A stretch of 48,700 nt of DNA, taken from assembly GCA_934643185.1 (NCBI GenBank), contig CAKUBN010000012.1, positions 1 to 48,700 on the forward strand, given 5' to 3'. Positions 8,974 to 16,536 of this stretch are shown here, in pieces. This DNA comes from an uncultured Eubacteriales bacterium (GTDB lineage: Bacteria; Bacillota; Clostridia; Oscillospirales; Acutalibacteraceae). A program made the position numbers and the translations under genes. Position 1 is the first letter of the stretch, and each line of letters opens with the position of its first letter. Below the pieces are notes generated by a model. It did not search any database. It saw only the letters and a list, made by a program, of their open reading frames with translations, and had not been told where the DNA came from.

Positions 8974-9010
8974 AAAGCCCTGCCGAGAAAATTCCCGGTA
9001 GGGCTTTTGT
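8974..9010. terminator. Bidirectional terminator between convergent genes
   Basis: AAAGCCCTgCCG (8974-8985) pairs with CGGtAGGGCTTT (8996-9007), with a T-run on the right and an A-run on the left. It can serve both the epimerase gene and the convergent lipoprotein gene. Confidence 0.8.
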
Positions 9011-9026
9011 CATGCTTAAATTAAAT

Positions 9027-9512
9027 TTAATCGAACCCGTAGTTTTCCACACCCGAAAGCTCGGAGTGCGTTTTGGCATAGCTCTGCGCGGCGGTGTAAA
9101 AATCCTCCCAAGTTTTCTCCGGCGCACCGGGGGAAAGCGGATGCAGGCGCAAATTGTTGTCCTTACGCACGGCGGCATAAGCGTAATCGCTGTAAATCAA
9201 AATGCCCGTCACATTGTCGAGCAGGTCGTAGCTTCGCGGCAACTCGTAAATGGTCTCCGTATCCGTCGTTTCGAGCACCTCAAGGTCAAATACGTGCCTG
9301 TACTGCCCTGTGACGTACAGATCACAGAGGTCGGTGAACCCATTTTCAAGAAAAACAGGGGAGTCGCCGTCAAAATAGAGCCGCAGCACGGAAACGTCGC
9401 CTTCTGTGTCGTCAAATTCAAGTGCGGGCACATCAGCGTTGCGCGCCGCACAGCCGAAAAGCAAAAGCAGCGAACCGAGCAGAAGCAAAACCGATAACAA
9501 ACGCGTTTTCAT
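9027..9512 (-). CDS. Small lipoprotein of unknown function
   Basis: I do not recognise the family. The 161-residue product begins with a lipoprotein signal peptide (MKTRLL, a leucine-rich helix, then LLLLFGC with the lipidated Cys near residue 21), so it should be anchored outside the membrane. The mature part is acidic and includes LEFDDTEGDVSVLRLYFDG, followed by beta-rich sequence with several Tyr and Asp residues. ATG 9512 is chosen over the in-frame ATG 9518 because GGGGG ends directly at 9518 and suits 9512. It has its own promoter (9561-9590) and a terminator shared with the convergent epimerase gene, so it is likely monocistronic. Confidence 0.8.
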   Translation of the reverse strand: MKTRLLSVLLLLGSLLLLFGCAARNADVPALEFDDTEGDVSVLRLYFDGDSPVFLENGFTDLCDLYVTGQYRHVFDLEVLETTDTETIYELPRSYDLLDNVTGILIYSDYAYAAVRKDNNLRLHPLSPGAPEKTWEDFYTAAQSYAKTHSELSGVENYGFD

Positions 9513-9560
9513 GTGCATCCCCCTTTCGGAAAAACAGGCGGTGTGTGGATTTCTGATTTA

Positions 9561-9590
9561 TATATAGCATGGGAAGGGTGGGAAAGTCAA
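9561..9590 (-). promoter_or_regulatory. Promoter for the lipoprotein gene
   Basis: On the minus strand TTGACT (9590-9585) and TATATA (9566-9561) are 18 bp apart, with TGC just before the -10 box. It lies about 50 bp upstream of the start codon. Confidence 0.6.
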
Positions 9591-9656
9591 TATCAGAGGC
9601 ATGATATTTTATCAAAGAGTCTGATTGTGCTTTTTGCGCCTGTGTATAATGAAAAA

Positions 9657-9850
9657 GGGCAGCTGTATTGCCGCCCTTTCAAGGGACCCCCTAATTGGAT
9701 CCCTTGCGGCTCAACTGTCCACCGGACAGTTGAGCCTATCCTCCTGATTTTTCGGTAGGCAAAGGTATTCCGAACTCTGCGGAGTTCGTCTCAGGGCTTT
9801 GCCCCGAGACCCCATAAACTTTCTCGAAGAAAGTTTAATCAAAGACTTTT
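9657..9850 (-). repeat. Structured intergenic repeat, copy A
   Basis: Read on the minus strand this is a chain of six hairpins: 9836-9816 (AAACTTTCT stem), 9809-9789 (TCTCGGGGC), 9788-9771 (CGAACTC, loop CGCA), a linker with CCTTTGCCTA, 9733-9711 (TCAACTGTCC, loop GGT), 9705-9681 (AAGGGATCC) and 9676-9657 (GGGCGGC). A T5 run follows the last one, so it ends as an intrinsic terminator. Copies B (29917-30101) and C (42705-42900) share the order, loops and linker. It lies 70 nt after the GNAT gene, in the same orientation. Confidence 0.8.
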
Positions 9851-9880
9851 AACCACGATCACGATTAGAAAAGCAATACA

Positions 9881-9918
9881 AAACGACCGCCTTTCAAATG
9901 CTCGAAAAGCGGTCGTTT
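9881..9918 (-). terminator. Terminator after the GNAT gene
   Basis: On the minus strand AAACGACCGC (9918-9909) pairs with GCGGTCGTTT (9890-9881), followed by TGTATTG. It begins 3 nt after the GNAT stop codon. Confidence 0.8.
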
Positions 9919-9920
9919 GC

Positions 9921-10550
9921 TTATTTATTCAGTAATTCGTCAACCTCGACAGGTTCCAGCTCTTTTAATGCCGGGTGGTCGGTCAGCGTTTTCAGCATGC
10001 GCCAGCCGAAGTAATTTTCTTCCAAATTCTCCGGCACGGGACGGAAGCCGAAATCAAGATACAGTTTTGCGGCGACCCATGTGGTCGTCTGGGTGGGCAC
10101 GAACAGCTCTTTGTAGCCGAGTGCCTGCAGGCGGTGCAGCGTATGGGCGATGAGCGGTCGGGAAAGCCCCTTGCCTTGCGCATCACGCCGCACGGAAACC
10201 CAGTGCAGCCAGCCGCCGGGCAGCTTTTCATCGAAAAACGCCGTTGCGGTCGCGACTTTCTTGCCATTCGGGTCGACGATGAAGAACATTCTGTCGGGCA
10301 GAACGTCTTCGTGTTTGCCGTAGTAGCGCTGCCATGCGTCCACGCCTTCCTCGAAGGTCGAAAACTCTTTTGCAGATTTTTCGATCTCGATCCACGTATC
10401 GCGGTCGCCGGGGGCATAGGTCGTGAACGAATACCCCGCGGGCAGATCGTAATGTGGAATTTCCGTTTCCGCCGGCATGGTCATGAACAGGTGGTAGTAC
10501 TTCAAACGGCTGTCGTGGTTATCTAAATGTAAAGAAGCTAAGTCTTTCAT
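9921..10550 (-). CDS. GNAT-family N-acetyltransferase
   Basis: This 209-residue protein has a GNAT fold that would transfer an acetyl group from acetyl-CoA to an unknown amine. The acetyl-CoA motif is VSVRRDAQGKGLSRPL, a Q/G-x-G-K-G variant, preceded by the beta-4 strand GGWLHW and followed by LYLDFGFRPVPENL. An N-terminal extension of about 40 residues precedes the domain. It sits 15 nt downstream of secA on the same strand, and its start has no convincing Shine-Dalgarno site. Translation may therefore depend on coupling to secA or the start may lie further in. It ends at the terminator 9881-9918. Confidence 0.85.
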   Translation of the reverse strand: MKDLASLHLDNHDSRLKYYHLFMTMPAETEIPHYDLPAGYSFTTYAPGDRDTWIEIEKSAKEFSTFEEGVDAWQRYYGKHEDVLPDRMFFIVDPNGKKVATATAFFDEKLPGGWLHWVSVRRDAQGKGLSRPLIAHTLHRLQALGYKELFVPTQTTTWVAAKLYLDFGFRPVPENLEENYFGWRMLKTLTDHPALKELEPVEVDELLNK

Positions 10551-10565
10551 AAGCTTAATAATAAA

Positions 10566-13313
10566 TCAGGATTCATTTCTGCCGCAGCATTTCTTGTATT
10601 TTTTGCCGCTGCCGCACGGGCACGGGTCGTTTCTGCCGGGCTTTTTGCCGTTGTTGCGCACAGGCTGCTTGACGGCCGGCGTATCGGAGGACGTTGTGCC
10701 AGTCTCCTTGGCGACGGCTTCACGCTTCGGTGCTTCCGGCGTCTTCAGGCGCACAGTCAGAATCATGCGGGCGGTGTTTTCGCGGATCGTGTCGATCATC
10801 GCGTCAAACATGTCAAAGCCCTCTTCGCGGTATGCAATGACCGGGTCTTGCTGGCCGTAGGCGCGCAGACGGATACCCTTCTGGAGCTCATCCATCGCAT
10901 CAATGTGATCCATCCACTGCGTATCGACGTTCTTCAGCAGCACCACGCGCTCCACTTCACGCATGATCGGCGGGGTGAACGCCTTTTCACGCAGGTCGTA
11001 AAGCTTGTGCGCACGCTCCTTGAGAAAATCGATGACCGTTTGCTGCTCGAGATCCTCAAACGCCTGACCCTCATAGTGCAGCTCATCCGGATTGACCATC
11101 CAGCCGAGGTAGTGGTCGCGCAGACCGCGGAGATCCCAGTCGTCGTGCAGGGTGTTCTCCGGCAAGAAGCGCTTGACGTTCGCTTCGATGGCCTGATCGA
11201 TCATGGACATAATCTGCGGCTTCACGTTGTCGCCGTTCAGCACACGGTCACGCTGCTCATAGATGATCTCGCGCTGGCGGTTCATCACGTCGTCATACTG
11301 CAGAACGTTCTTGCGAATGGCAAAGTTTCTGCCCTCGACCTTCTTCTGTGCGTTTTCGATGGTGTTGGAGAGGATAGACGCTTCGATCGGCATGTCCTCG
11401 TCCACATTCAGGCGGTCCATAATGGTTTGGATGCGGTCGCCGCCGAACAGACGCATGAGGTCGTCTTCAAGAGAGATGTAGAAGCGGCTCTTACCGGGAT
11501 CGCCCTGACGGCCCGCACGGCCGCGCAGCTGGTTATCGATACGGCGAGATTCGTGGCGCTCCGTGCCGATGATGTACAGGCCGCCGAGCTTGCGAACTTC
11601 CTCTGCCTCCGGCGCAATCTCCGCTTTGTATTTTTTGTTGAGCTCCGCAAATGTCTTGCGGGCATTCAAAATCTCTTCATCGTCCGTGTAGCCGTAGGCG
11701 GAAGCCTCGCCGATGAGCTCCTCGGAGAACTGCATGCGGCGCATTTCGGCACGCGCCATGAACTCTGCGTTACCGCCGAGCAGAATATCCGTACCACGGC
11801 CGGCCATGTTCGTTGCGATGGTCACGGCGCCCTTACGGCCTGCCTGTGCGACGATTTCGGCTTCTTTTTCATGGTACTTTGCGTTCAGCACTTCGTGCTT
11901 GATGCCGCGGCGCTTCAGCATGGCGCTGAGCTGCTCGGATTTTTCAATCGTGATGGTACCGACCAGCACCGGCTGGCCTTTTTCGTGGTGCTCGATGATG
12001 TCGTTGATAACGGCATTGAACTTGCCCTTTTCGGTCTTGTAAACAACGTCCGGGCAGTCTTCACGAATCATCGGCTTGTTTGTCGGAATCTCTACAACGT
12101 CCAGTTTGTAAATTTCGCTGAACTCGGATTCCTCGGTCATGGCCGTGCCGGTCATGCCGGAGAGCTTGTTGTAAAGACGGAAGAAATTCTGGAACGTGAT
12201 GGTTGCAAGCGTTTTGCTTTCGCGCGCGATTTTCACGCCTTCCTTCGCTTCAATGGCCTGGTGCAGACCTTCGTTGTAGCGTCTGCCGTACATCAGACGG
12301 CCGGTGAATTCATCAACGATGATAACTTCGCCGTCGCGCACGACGTAATCAATATCGCGCTGCATGATGCCGTTCGCCTTGATCGCCTGATTGATGTGGT
12401 GCTGAATGGTGATGTTGTCCGGGTCCGTGAGGTTTTCCAAGCTGAAGAACTGCTCGGCTTTTTTTACGCCGCGCTTGGTGAGCGTTGCGGTCTTCTGCTT
12501 TTCGTTGATGATATAATCGTAATCCTCGTAGATCTCGTCATTGTCTTCCTTTTCGTTCGTCTCCGCCACGCGGATGGGGCGCAGCGTTTTGGCAAAGCGG
12601 TCGGCGACGTTGTAAAGCTCCGTGGACTGCTCGCCCTGGCCGGAAATGATGAGCGGGGTACGCGCCTCATCGATGAGGATGGAGTCCACCTCGTCCACGA
12701 TGGCGAAGTTATGGCCGCGCTGCACCTTGCGCTCCTTGTAGGTGACCATGTTGTCACGCAGGTAGTCAAAGCCGATCTCATTGTTCGTTGCGTATGTGAT
12801 GTCGCAGGCGTAGGCTTTTTTCTTTTCGTCCGGCTCCATGCCGGGGATGGCAAGGCCTACGGTGAGGCCGAGGTAGTTGAACACACGCGCCATCATTTCG
12901 CCCTGATATTTTGCAAGGTAATCGTTGACGGTGACGATGTGCACACCCTTGCCGCTTAAAGCGTTGAGGTACGCCGGGAGGGCAGCGGTGAACGTCTTGC
13001 CTTCGCCGGTCTTCATCTCGGCGATGCGACCCTGATGCAAAATGATGCCGCCGATAATCTGTACCGGGAACGGCTTGATGGAGAGCACGCGCCACATGGC
13101 TTCGCGGCACGTTGCAAACGCTTCGGGCAGGATGTCGTCAAGGGAAGAGCCGAGGGAGAGGCGCTCTTTCAACACGGCGGTCTGGCCCTTCAGCTCCTCA
13201 TCTGTCATTTTTGTGTATTTGTCATCGAGCGCGAGCACCGCTTGCTTAAGCGGTTCAATGCGCTTTAATTCTTTCTTGCTGTAGCTGCCGAACAGCTTTG
13301 TGAGTAGGTTCAT
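10566..13313 (-). CDS. secA: Preprotein translocase ATPase SecA
   Basis: SecA is the motor that pushes secretory proteins through SecYEG. The 915-residue chain is full length: nucleotide-binding domain 1 with MKTGEGKTF (Walker A, GEGKT at 103-107) and the DEAD-like DEVDSILIDEARTPLIISG, the preprotein cross-linking domain, NBD2 with TNMAGRGTDILLGGN and GRAGRQGDPG, the helical scaffold and wing domains, and a C-terminal zinc finger (CPCGSGKKYKKCCG) for SecB or ribosome contact. The start at 13313 (MNLLTKLFG) is fixed by homology. The longer in-frame start at 13400 would lie inside the promoter. A GNAT gene follows 15 nt downstream. The C-terminal linker is Lys/Thr/Pro-rich as usual. Confidence 0.98.
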   Translation of the reverse strand: MNLLTKLFGSYSKKELKRIEPLKQAVLALDDKYTKMTDEELKGQTAVLKERLSLGSSLDDILPEAFATCREAMWRVLSIKPFPVQIIGGIILHQGRIAEMKTGEGKTFTAALPAYLNALSGKGVHIVTVNDYLAKYQGEMMARVFNYLGLTVGLAIPGMEPDEKKKAYACDITYATNNEIGFDYLRDNMVTYKERKVQRGHNFAIVDEVDSILIDEARTPLIISGQGEQSTELYNVADRFAKTLRPIRVAETNEKEDNDEIYEDYDYIINEKQKTATLTKRGVKKAEQFFSLENLTDPDNITIQHHINQAIKANGIMQRDIDYVVRDGEVIIVDEFTGRLMYGRRYNEGLHQAIEAKEGVKIARESKTLATITFQNFFRLYNKLSGMTGTAMTEESEFSEIYKLDVVEIPTNKPMIREDCPDVVYKTEKGKFNAVINDIIEHHEKGQPVLVGTITIEKSEQLSAMLKRRGIKHEVLNAKYHEKEAEIVAQAGRKGAVTIATNMAGRGTDILLGGNAEFMARAEMRRMQFSEELIGEASAYGYTDDEEILNARKTFAELNKKYKAEIAPEAEEVRKLGGLYIIGTERHESRRIDNQLRGRAGRQGDPGKSRFYISLEDDLMRLFGGDRIQTIMDRLNVDEDMPIEASILSNTIENAQKKVEGRNFAIRKNVLQYDDVMNRQREIIYEQRDRVLNGDNVKPQIMSMIDQAIEANVKRFLPENTLHDDWDLRGLRDHYLGWMVNPDELHYEGQAFEDLEQQTVIDFLKERAHKLYDLREKAFTPPIMREVERVVLLKNVDTQWMDHIDAMDELQKGIRLRAYGQQDPVIAYREEGFDMFDAMIDTIRENTARMILTVRLKTPEAPKREAVAKETGTTSSDTPAVKQPVRNNGKKPGRNDPCPCGSGKKYKKCCGRNES

Positions 13314-13338
13314 GGTTCGGGAACACTTTCCTTTCTTT

Positions 13339-13358
13339 CGCGCGGATTCCCCGCGCGC
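13339..13358 (-). promoter_or_regulatory. GC hairpin in the secA 5' leader
   Basis: On the minus strand CGCGCGG and CCGCGCG pair around GGAAT, ending a few bases upstream of the AAAGGAAAG ribosome site. In E. coli, secA translation is controlled by secretion status. Whether this hairpin acts that way is inference. Confidence 0.4.
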
Positions 13359-13370
13359 GACATATAAATC

Positions 13371-13400
13371 AGTATAGCATGGAACAGCATAAAAAAGCAA
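13371..13400 (-). promoter_or_regulatory. secA promoter
   Basis: On the minus strand TTGCTT (13400-13395) and TATACT (13376-13371) are 18 bp apart, with TGC before the -10 box. The leader is about 50 nt. Confidence 0.65.
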
Positions 13401-13592
13401 GCGATAGGGGCATATTCATGAAAACTTTATAGGTGATCAAAAAGAAGCGCATTTTAAAACGCAAAAACGGCAGTGCAATTCGAGAAAAACAGCAAAATAC
13501 AGGATAGCCTTAGCCGAAATGCACAAAAAACTCTTTTTTTCCAAATCATAAACAGCTTATGAACAGAATGTGACTTTTTATTCGGTTTTCTC

Positions 13593-13621
13593 TTGATTTT
13601 CGCAAAATTAGAGGCTATACT
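13593..13621 (+). promoter_or_regulatory. Promoter for the purine permease
   Basis: TTGATT (13593-13598) and TATACT (13616-13621) are separated by 17 bp. The predicted transcript begins near 13628, giving a leader of about 90 nt. The stretch 13401-13592 is AT-rich with no gene seen. Confidence 0.65.
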
Positions 13622-13632
13622 ATAGGTAACAA

Positions 13633-13689
13633 TTCCTGTTTTTCCGATGTGTGCAAACCATAACTGGTCAAAAAAACGAAGAACAGGAA
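13633..13689 (+). promoter_or_regulatory. Structured leader of the purine permease mRNA
   Basis: TTCCTGTTTTTC (13633-13644) pairs with GAAGAACAGGAA (13678-13689) with one mismatch over 12 bp. A small ACCA/TGGT hairpin (13657-13668) lies inside. The conserved bases of the guanine/adenine riboswitch are not present. No T-run follows, so any control would act on translation or RNA stability. Confidence 0.5.
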
Positions 13690-13719
13690 ATTCTTTAATT
13701 TATAGGAGAGTGAACATCC

Positions 13720-15165
13720 TTGGACAAATTCTTCAAAATTTCCGAGCGTGGCTCGAACGTCCGCACAGAGATCATTGCCGGTCTCACGACGTTCTTCGCG
13801 ATGGCTTACATCGTAGTCACGAACCCGAACCAGATTGTTAGCTTCAACCATCTGGCTCCGGATGCCGACCCGGCCTTCCAGCAGATTTGGAACGCTGTGT
13901 ATGTCGCATCCATTCTGGCAGCAATCATCGGTACGCTGCTGATGGCTCTGTATGCGAAGATGCCGTTTGCACAGGCTTGCGGCATGGGTCTGAACTCCTT
14001 CTTCTTCGTATCCTTCATTCTGCCGGAAATCATCTCCGGCGGCGACGTCATCAAGGGCTACCATGCAGGCCTCGTCATCATTCTGGTTTCCGGTATCGTC
14101 TTCCTGCTGTTCTCTGTCACGGGTCTCCGCGTCAAGGTCGCAAAGGCTCTTCCGGACTGCCTCAAGAAAGCAATTCCGGCCGGTATCGGTCTGTTCATCG
14201 CTTTCCTCGGCTTCCAGAATGTCGGCATCATCCAGGCTAACCAGTACACGCTCGTTCAGTTCGTCGATATCCACGGCGCACTGAAGGCAGGCGCGTTCTT
14301 TGCGGATGTTGAAAATGCAAAGGCATTTATGCCGGCCATCCTCGCATTCCTCGGTCTGCTCGTCATTGCAATTCTTGAAAAGCACAACGTCAAGGGCGGT
14401 GTGCTCATCAGCATCGCAGGCATTTCCGTTCTGTACTATCTCCTTTCCGGCACGACCCCGACCTTCGACATGAGCCAGATCGGCCAGACCTTTAAGGATT
14501 TCGGCTCCATCGGCATCACCGGTGTGTTCCAGGCTGACGCTTGGAAGCGTGCGTTTACAGGCTCTGAGCTCGGCGGCATCTTCTCCGCAATCATGCTCAT
14601 CGTTACGTTCTGCCTCGTCGATATGTTCGACACCATCGGCACCCTGTACGGCACCGCTTCTCAGGCAAACATGCTGGACAAGAACGGCGATCCGATCAAC
14701 GTTAACCAGTGCATGACCAGCGACTCCGTTGCAACGGTTGCGGGCGCTGTTTGCGGTACTTCCACCTGCACCACGTTCGTTGAGTCCGCTGCTGGCGTTG
14801 GCGCCGGCGGCAGAACCGGCCTTACGAGCCTTGTTGTTGCAATTTGCTTCGCGATTTGCCTGTTCCTCAGCCCGGTCGCTTCTCTTGTTCCGACCTGCGC
14901 TACGGCTCCGGCACTCATCTATGTTGGCGTTCTGATGATGAAGGGCTTCGCAAAGGTCGATATGTCCGACCTGCGCAGCGCTGTTCCGGCGTTCCTCGCT
15001 CTCATCATGATGCCGTTGACCTACTCCATTTCCAACGGTATCGGCATCGGCGCGATCGCATATGTGCTCATCACGCTCTTCACCGGTAAGTACAAGAAGA
15101 ACGACATCGGCATCACCATCATCGCCGCGCTCTTCGTCATCAAGTTCATCTTTGTTACGATGTAA
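13720..15165 (+). CDS. NCS2-family purine permease (AzgA/PbuG type)
   Basis: This 481-residue inner-membrane symporter probably imports hypoxanthine, guanine or adenine. The N-terminus MDKFFKISERGSNVRTEIIA with GLTTFFAMAYIVVTNPNQI is the hallmark of the AzgA/PbuG subfamily. About 12-14 hydrophobic segments follow, with conserved GMGLNSFF and a central DMFDTIGTLYG. Translation starts at a TTG codon (13720) preceded by AGGAG; no ATG or GTG fits the frame and homology. It stands alone, with promoter 13593-13621, a structured leader and a terminator at 15205-15245. purL lies about 7 kb upstream, but a common regulon is inference. Confidence 0.93.
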   Translation: MDKFFKISERGSNVRTEIIAGLTTFFAMAYIVVTNPNQIVSFNHLAPDADPAFQQIWNAVYVASILAAIIGTLLMALYAKMPFAQACGMGLNSFFFVSFILPEIISGGDVIKGYHAGLVIILVSGIVFLLFSVTGLRVKVAKALPDCLKKAIPAGIGLFIAFLGFQNVGIIQANQYTLVQFVDIHGALKAGAFFADVENAKAFMPAILAFLGLLVIAILEKHNVKGGVLISIAGISVLYYLLSGTTPTFDMSQIGQTFKDFGSIGITGVFQADAWKRAFTGSELGGIFSAIMLIVTFCLVDMFDTIGTLYGTASQANMLDKNGDPINVNQCMTSDSVATVAGAVCGTSTCTTFVESAAGVGAGGRTGLTSLVVAICFAICLFLSPVASLVPTCATAPALIYVGVLMMKGFAKVDMSDLRSAVPAFLALIMMPLTYSISNGIGIGAIAYVLITLFTGKYKKNDIGITIIAALFVIKFIFVTM

Positions 15166-15204
15166 TTCGTACAGAAAACGAACTTTAGCTTGAGATAACA
15201 TAAG

Positions 15205-15245
15205 AGGCGCTCGCCTGTGATTTTTCACGGCGGGCGCCTTTTTTC
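15205..15245 (+). terminator. Terminator after the purine permease
   Basis: AGGCGC-CGCC-GTGA pairs with CAC-GCG-GCGCCT around TTTTT and is followed by TTTTTT. It begins about 40 nt after the stop. Confidence 0.85.
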
Positions 15246-15310
15246 GCTTTGATATGCGGTTTTATCCTGCTATGCTTAGCTTGCATTTATAAAGCTAAAG
15301 GAGAAAAACA

Positions 15311-16486
15311 GTGGAAACGGCGGATATTGTGCTTTTAAGCGCGCTGAAAGCGGCGATACATAACGAGAAAATACACACGACAATTTCAAATGAGACATGC
15401 GCGGCACTTCTGCACCAAGCCGTGCGCCACGGCATTTTGCCGCTTGTGTTTGAATCGTGCGGGGCAGAAATGCTTGGTGCAGCGCAGCAAATGGCTTTTT
15501 CTCAAACAGCGGAGCAAATTTTGAAAACACGATCGTTTTTGCAGCTTTACCGCAAACTGCGCGAAATGGAACTGCACCCGCTCGTGCTGAAAGGCCCCGT
15601 GTGTGCCGCGCTGTATCCAAAGCCGGAGCTGCGGCTGTTTTCAGATATTGACCTTTTAGCGCTGCCGGAAGAATTTGACCGCACGCGCGAAGCCTTGCTG
15701 CATTTTGGCTGCCGTTTGGTAGGGGAGAGCGCCGACCCGCTTGAGCAGACGTTTTATCTGCCCGGCAGTCCACTCGTTTTGGAGCTGCACGGTGCCGCAT
15801 TCCCGGAAAACGACGCTTACGGGCACATGAACGTGTTTTTTACGCCCGAAAAGCTGCACACAGAAACCGTTTCCGTGCAAGGGGAAGAGCTTTATACACT
15901 TGGCCCGAACGAAACGTTTTTGTACCTGCTGTGCCACAGCTTAAAGCACTTTCTGCACGGCGGGTGCGGTATCCGCGCAGTGTGTGACCTGCTGTTGTTT
16001 GCCGAAAAGCACGAAAAAGAACTCGACGCGCTTTACCTGCGCCGCTGCTGCGAAACACTTTCCGCGCTCGAGTTTCTGACGGCACTCTTTCAAATCGGCG
16101 AAAAGTACCTCGGTATCTGCCGCCCAGAAAATTTAGCGCTGCTTTGCGTGCATCCTGCGCCGGACGTGACTGCACTTTTGGAGGATATTTTGGCAGGCGG
16201 CGTGCACGGCGGGGCAGAGAAAAGCCGCCTACACAGCGCAAATATCACACTGCATGCGGCGGCTGCGCAAAACGCAGGAAAACGCGAGCATTTTTCCGTG
16301 CTGCGCGCGGCGTTCCCCTCCGCAAAAACACTGCATTGCGCGCCATATAACATACCCGCCGCATGGGGAAAACGCCTTGTGCGCTACGGCAAAGAGAGCT
16401 TTCAAAACCGCACGAGCCTTAGAAAAAGCGTTGAGATCGGCAAGCGGCGCGTGGCGCTCCTCAAAACGTATCACCTCATAAAATAA
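15311..16486 (+). CDS. Nucleotidyltransferase-fold protein (NTP_transf_5 type)
   Basis: This 391-residue protein matches the uncharacterised nucleotidyltransferase family. The key region is LVLKGPVCAALYPKPELR followed by FSDIDLL, giving the metal-binding Asp112 and Asp114 of the pol-beta-like fold. It is preceded by a helical domain and followed by LELHGA and a His-containing helical half (LCHSLKHFLHGGCG). Its biochemical role is not known. Members often sit near polysaccharide or peptide-modification genes, but none is adjacent here. It starts at GTG 15311 behind AAAGGAG and ends at a bidirectional terminator shared with the convergent alpha-mannosidase gene. Confidence 0.85.
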   Translation: METADIVLLSALKAAIHNEKIHTTISNETCAALLHQAVRHGILPLVFESCGAEMLGAAQQMAFSQTAEQILKTRSFLQLYRKLREMELHPLVLKGPVCAALYPKPELRLFSDIDLLALPEEFDRTREALLHFGCRLVGESADPLEQTFYLPGSPLVLELHGAAFPENDAYGHMNVFFTPEKLHTETVSVQGEELYTLGPNETFLYLLCHSLKHFLHGGCGIRAVCDLLLFAEKHEKELDALYLRRCCETLSALEFLTALFQIGEKYLGICRPENLALLCVHPAPDVTALLEDILAGGVHGGAEKSRLHSANITLHAAAAQNAGKREHFSVLRAAFPSAKTLHCAPYNIPAAWGKRLVRYGKESFQNRTSLRKSVEIGKRRVALLKTYHLIK

Positions 16487-16487
16487 A

Positions 16488-16532
16488 CCGGCGGCTGCGC
16501 CCAACTCGGGTATAGCCGCCGGCTTTTTATTT
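16488..16532. terminator. Bidirectional terminator
   Basis: CCGGCGGCT (16488-16496) pairs with AGCCGCCGG (16514-16522), followed by CTTTTTATTT. It lies between the nucleotidyltransferase-like gene and the convergent GH38 gene. Confidence 0.85.
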
Positions 16533-16536
16533 AAAA

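Noticed and set aside
9657..9850. CRISPR array or insertion-sequence ends
   Set aside because: The units are different hairpins rather than identical spaced repeats. No transposase frame or terminal inverted repeat around the element is visible.
10848..12959. A 703-codon open frame on the plus strand
   Set aside because: It lies entirely antisense to secA, whose motifs are unmistakable. Its composition (runs of Val, His, Leu, Phe) is that of a GC3-driven shadow.
13621..13719. Guanine/adenine riboswitch before the purine permease
   Set aside because: The conserved loop and junction bases of the purine aptamer are not present. Only a simple long hairpin is seen.
13615..15228. A 537-codon minus-strand frame rich in Asp, Glu and Arg
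   Set aside because: It is antisense to the NCS2 permease. Its composition is the reverse image of the membrane protein and it shows no domain.
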